Shown here: piece after piece, positions 59,620-62,657 of the stretch
Layout of the letters: each line of letters opens with the position of its first letter
Numbering within the stretch: the first letter of the stretch is position 1
NCBI GenBank assembly: GCA_002379985.1
Contig: DFVG01000016.1
Span: 1-62,657 of the forward strand
Length of the DNA: 62,657 bases
DNA from: Flavobacteriaceae bacterium UBA4166
Lineage (GTDB): Bacteria; Bacteroidota; Bacteroidia; Flavobacteriales; Flavobacteriaceae
Reading direction: 5' to 3'
Notes under the pieces: model-generated
Database searches by the model: none
The model's input: the letters and a program-made list of their open reading frames with translations, nothing else
Told to the model about the DNA's origin: nothing
Program-made: the position numbers and the translations under genes

Positions 59620-60927
59620 CTATCCCCCAAAATCATCAAATCGAATGTTCTCATCGGGAATACCGAAGTCTTCACCCATCTTTTGAACCGCCTGGTTCAT
59701 CAACGGCGGCCCACAGAAATACAATTCAATATCTTCGGGAGCTTCGTGATGGTTTAAGTAATTATCAATGACTACTTGGTGGATAAATCCAACAAAACCA
59801 TCGCCTTCTGCTTCAATATTTTCTTTTACCTTCCAATTGTCTTCTTCCAAAGGTTCAGAAAGCGCTAAATAGAACTTAAAGTTCGGGAAGTCACGCTCTA
59901 GCGCTCGGAAATGTTCAATGTAGAATAGCTCTCGCTTTGAACGCCCTCCGTACCAATACGTTACCTTTCTTCCGGTCTCCAAAGTTTTGAACAGGTGATA
60001 TAAATGTGAGCGCATGGGCGCCATTCCGGCACCACCACCCACGTATAACATTTCGGCTTCACTTTCATTGATGAAGAATTCACCATAAGGCCCCGAAATA
60101 GTAACTTTATCGCCTTCTTTACAATTGAAGATATAAGAAGATGCAATTCCAGGGTTCACGCTCATCCACTGGTTTTTATCACGGTCCCATGGCGGCGTTG
60201 CAATACGCACATTTAGCATGATCTCGCGTCCTTCAGCAGGGTAAGAAGCCATTGAATAGGCACGTTCTACCACTTCGGTGTTTTTCATCACCAAAGGCCA
60301 AAGGTTGAATTTATCCCACTCCGCTTTAAATTTATCCGGAGTTTCGTGTTCTTCCGGGTGGGCCGTAATATCAATATCTTCGTATTTGATCTCGCAAGGC
60401 GGAATTTCAATTTGAATATATCCACCTGCCTTGTAGTTCATATCCTCAGGGATTTCTACCACAAATTCCTTGATAAAGGAAGCCACGTTATAATTACGCA
60501 CGACAGTTGCTTCCCATTTTTTAATTCCGAAGACTTCTTCCGGAATGTGAATGTTCATGTCCTGTTTCACTTTCACCTGACAGGAAAGTCGGGCTCCTTC
60601 CTTCAACTCCTTCCGAGTAAAGTGTGGTGTTTCTGTAGGAAGTGCTTCTCCGCCACCTTCCAACACGTGACATTCACATTGGATACAGGTACCTCCACCC
60701 CCACAGGCAGATGGTAAAAAGATTTTCTTACTTCCTAGGGTAGAAAGCAACGTTCCCCCGGAGGGTACTTCGATTTTCTTTTCGTCATTAATAGTAATGG
60801 TTACCGGCCCTGAAGGAGATAACTTTTGTTTTGTGAACAACAATAGCGATACCAATAATAGGATAAGAACCAAAAAGGCTACTACAGTTGCTACTACGAC
60901 TCCTAATGTACTTGCTGCTAGGAACAT
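59620..60927 (-). CDS. nqrF: Na+-translocating NADH-quinone reductase subunit F
   Basis: NqrF takes electrons from NADH through FAD to a [2Fe-2S] cluster at the entry of the Nqr pump. The 435-residue product has one N-terminal transmembrane helix, the [2Fe-2S] motif around CGGGGTCIQCECHVLEGGG, the FAD motif ERAYSMASYP, and the NADH-binding GGGAGMAPMRSH and LYFCGPPLMN. It ends DENIRFDDFGG, the expected C-terminus. It is the last gene of nqrABCDEF and has a good terminator. Confidence 0.97.
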   Translation of the reverse strand: MFLAASTLGVVVATVVAFLVLILLLVSLLLFTKQKLSPSGPVTITINDEKKIEVPSGGTLLSTLGSKKIFLPSACGGGGTCIQCECHVLEGGGEALPTETPHFTRKELKEGARLSCQVKVKQDMNIHIPEEVFGIKKWEATVVRNYNVASFIKEFVVEIPEDMNYKAGGYIQIEIPPCEIKYEDIDITAHPEEHETPDKFKAEWDKFNLWPLVMKNTEVVERAYSMASYPAEGREIMLNVRIATPPWDRDKNQWMSVNPGIASSYIFNCKEGDKVTISGPYGEFFINESEAEMLYVGGGAGMAPMRSHLYHLFKTLETGRKVTYWYGGRSKRELFYIEHFRALERDFPNFKFYLALSEPLEEDNWKVKENIEAEGDGFVGFIHQVVIDNYLNHHEAPEDIELYFCGPPLMNQAVQKMGEDFGIPDENIRFDDFGG

Positions 60928-60928
60928 A

Positions 60929-61666
60929 TTATTGTGCTGTTATAGTTGATGAAACGGTTGCAGTTTCGGTTGTTTCTTCTGAATCTTCCACAGGAGTTTC
61001 CACTCCGATATTTTCAGGCTGACTATCCAAAGAAGGGGTTTCTTCATCTCCTCCGGTTAGCATTCCTCCGAAGCTCATAAACCCAATCGCCATAAGTCCG
61101 GTAATGATAAAGGTAATTCCCAATCCACGTAACGGAGCAGGAACATTGCTGTAGCGAATCTTTTCGCGAATGGCTGCAATGGCTAAAATTGCCAAGAACC
61201 AGCCAATACCACTGCTAAACCCGTAGTTAAGCGCCAATCCGAAAGACTCGATCTCTCGAGATTGCATAAACAACGACCCTCCTAAGATCGCACAGTTCAC
61301 CGCGATAAGTGGTAAGAAAATACCTAACGAGTTATATAAAGAGGGGGAGAACTTCTCGACAATGATCTCTACCAATTGTACCATGGTAGCGATGGTTGCG
61401 ATAAAAAGAATAAACGATAGGAAGCTTAGATCGTATTCAGCATACTCAGCTCCCAACCACGTTAAGGCTCCTTCTTGTAAGATATATTGATCTAACAACC
61501 AGTTAATCGGCACCGTTACTGTTAATACAAAGATCACAGCCGCTCCTAATCCAACTGCGGTACTTACTTTCTTAGAAACCGCCAAATACGAGCACATTCC
61601 CAAGAAATAGGCGAATACCATGTTGTCAACAAAAACCGACTTAAAAAATAATTCTAAATGCTCCAT
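60929..61666 (-). CDS. nqrE: Na+-translocating NADH-quinone reductase subunit E, with C-terminal extension
   Basis: NqrE is a six-helix membrane subunit that, with NqrD, forms the inverted-repeat pair carrying an intramembrane iron-sulfur centre. Conserved cysteines are in LGMCSYLAVSKKV and VNCAILGGSLFM. The protein is 245 residues, against about 200 in well-known homologues. The extra part is an acidic, Ser/Thr-rich tail after residue ~205 (GGDEETPSLDSQPEN, then VEDSEETTETATV). It starts 3 bp after nqrD. Confidence 0.95.
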   Translation of the reverse strand: MEHLELFFKSVFVDNMVFAYFLGMCSYLAVSKKVSTAVGLGAAVIFVLTVTVPINWLLDQYILQEGALTWLGAEYAEYDLSFLSFILFIATIATMVQLVEIIVEKFSPSLYNSLGIFLPLIAVNCAILGGSLFMQSREIESFGLALNYGFSSGIGWFLAILAIAAIREKIRYSNVPAPLRGLGITFIITGLMAIGFMSFGGMLTGGDEETPSLDSQPENIGVETPVEDSEETTETATVSSTITAQ

Positions 61667-61669
61667 GTC

Positions 61670-62317
61670 TTAGTTTTCTTCGATTAGGTCTTTATTTTTA
61701 CTACGCTGCACCCAGATAATGATTCCTACCACGATTAGTGCCATCGGAGGCAATACCATAAATCCGTTGTTTTCGTATCCAATGGCATACAATCCTGTTT
61801 TTGCCACGGGATCTCCCAATACTTTAAATCCGAATAGGGTTCCACTTCCTAATAACTCACGGAAGAACCCAACGATGATCAAGATAACTCCGTATCCGGC
61901 AGCGTTTCCGATACCATCCAAGAACGAACGCCACACGCCGTTCCCCAAGGCAAATGCTTCGAAACGACCCATAATGATACAATTCGTAATGATAAGCCCA
62001 ATAAACACCGAAAGTTCTTTACTCAATTCGTATGCAAAGGCTTTCAACACTTGATCTACAATGATAACTAAGGTTGCCACAACAACTAATTGCACTATAA
62101 TTCGAATCTTCGACGGAATGATATTCCGCATCAATGAGATAACGATATTTCCTACACCCATCACGAAGAGTACAGAGATCGCCATTACGATAGAAGGCTT
62201 TAATTGCGCTGTAATCGCTAATGCGGAACAGATCCCTAATACCTGAATGGTGATCGGGTTGTTATCCGCAAAGGGATCTAATATGAGTTTGCTGTCTTTC
62301 TTTGAAAGTAATCCCAT
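61670..62317 (-). CDS. nqrD: Na+-translocating NADH-quinone reductase subunit D
   Basis: NqrD is the second half of the membrane pair NqrD/NqrE. The 215-residue product has six transmembrane helices and conserved cysteines in QVLGICSALAITAQL and LIITNCIIMGRFEAFA. It has the usual length, and its C-terminus (QRSKNKDLIEEN) is cytoplasmic. It starts 3 bp after the nqrC stop. Confidence 0.97.
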   Translation of the reverse strand: MGLLSKKDSKLILDPFADNNPITIQVLGICSALAITAQLKPSIVMAISVLFVMGVGNIVISLMRNIIPSKIRIIVQLVVVATLVIIVDQVLKAFAYELSKELSVFIGLIITNCIIMGRFEAFALGNGVWRSFLDGIGNAAGYGVILIIVGFFRELLGSGTLFGFKVLGDPVAKTGLYAIGYENNGFMVLPPMALIVVGIIIWVQRSKNKDLIEEN

Positions 62318-62320
62318 TTC

Positions 62321-62657
62321 TTATTGATTTAAAGATTGAAAATAGGGTACGTACATCTTAATGTCCTTACGAAGCATCGCCGTGACCCCATCGCCGGTAA
62401 TTGTGGCTCCTGCAAGCGCATCTACTTCATTATCGGAAGTATCTGTGTTGTTTGGATCGTTATTTCCCTTCGCTACATCGATTCCTTTAAAGGCGTCACC
62501 ATCAAGGAAACTTTCACCTGTAAAATCATCCATAAAATAACGCTGTTTGATCTCAGCTCCAAGTCCGGGAGTTTCTCCTTTATGATCAAAATACACTCCG
62601 GTAATGGTCATGCTTTTATCAACGGCAACAAAGCCCCAGATCGCATCCCAAAGTCCT
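62321..62657 (-). CDS. nqrC: Na+-translocating NADH-quinone reductase subunit C (C-terminal fragment)
   Basis: The open frame continues past the right edge, so only the last 111 codons are seen. GLWDAIWGFVAVDKSMTITG is followed by TPGLGAEI, then DALAGATITGDGV, which holds the covalent FMN attachment site (Thr of the S/A-G-A-T motif). That Thr is flavinylated by ApbE, whose gene is in this window. The upstream genes nqrA and nqrB must be to the right. Confidence 0.96.
   Translation of the reverse strand, partial: GLWDAIWGFVAVDKSMTITGVYFDHKGETPGLGAEIKQRYFMDDFTGESFLDGDAFKGIDVAKGNNDPNNTDTSDNEVDALAGATITGDGVTAMLRKDIKMYVPYFQSLNQ

Noticed and set aside
1..62657. CRISPR arrays, insertion sequences, prophage genes, integrons, defence islands
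   Set aside because: I saw no direct repeat arrays with spacers, no transposase or integrase motifs, no terminal inverted repeats and no phage structural genes. The window looks like stable core chromosome.
62321..62657. Possible loss of the FMN-attachment motif in NqrC because the text reads AGAT and not SGAT
   Set aside because: The Ser at that position is variable; the attached Thr and the flanking DAL and TIT are present, so flavinylation is expected to be normal.

Overview
The window is a stretch of chromosome from a marine-type member of the Flavobacteriaceae (phylum Bacteroidota). Support comes from type IX secretion sorting domains at the ends of two secreted proteins, an Nqr sodium-pumping NADH dehydrogenase, a NarL-type two-component operon, many short lipoproteins with a cysteine lipobox, TAnnTTTG promoter boxes, and flavobacterial gene orders such as pyrE-birA-rsfS-ftsH-cdsA-psd. 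I see no phage, insertion sequence, CRISPR array, rRNA or tRNA.

Region by region. 1-4,900: the tail of rho, a T9SS-sorted secreted protein, an M14 carboxypeptidase lipoprotein, and a Nudix hydrolase divergent from pyrE. 4,400-10,550: an SRPBCC protein and birA, then rsfS-ftsH-LUD protein-cdsA-psd-acyl-CoA-binding protein (protein quality control and phosphatidylethanolamine synthesis). 10,580-17,040: valS, a DUF1573 protein, an aminotransferase, murB and a fasciclin lipoprotein. 17,090-22,110: a Cys-rich membrane peptide, a glycosyltransferase, an ECF-like sigma factor, an Nramp-like carrier with altered metal-site residues, lipA and a second-type GAPDH. 22,140-29,400: a TPR hybrid histidine kinase, lpxK, a Nif3-like protein paired with a coiled-coil protein whose zinc ribbon has lost its cysteines, msrA, a methyltransferase and two tiny stress-type genes.

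29,490-37,375 is a tryptophan/kynurenine catabolic operon: kynureninase, kynurenine 3-monooxygenase, 2-aminomuconate deaminase-like RidA, aminomuconate semialdehyde dehydrogenase, an SDR, an ACMSD-type decarboxylase and an O-methyltransferase. The ring-opening 3-hydroxyanthranilate dioxygenase gene is absent here. A structured intergenic repeat with a UUCG hairpin sits inside the cluster. 37,376-39,877 is a leftward operon of lipoprotein, multi-pass membrane protein, histidine kinase and response regulator. 40,100-47,135 holds a subtilase, a PAP2 phosphatase, TatA, an M1 peptidase with a DUF6702-like protein, and two paralogous CarboxypepD_reg-like proteins. 47,220-53,160 runs rightward: pepE, an M15 peptidase, an M48 protease, gpmI, a HAD protein, map and a methyltransferase. 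53,134-62,657 runs leftward: apbE, a small Nqr-associated protein, a 1,544-residue M36 metalloprotease with T9SS tail, then nqrF, nqrE, nqrD and the end of nqrC.

Most of the window is core genome. The most striking unexplained signal is not a gene. The octamer TTCCGAAG (or its complement) occurs about 42 times by my count, against roughly 2 expected, on both strands and in all reading frames. A second genome-scale theme is TAnnTTTG boxes so close to start codons that leaderless or near-leaderless transcripts are likely.
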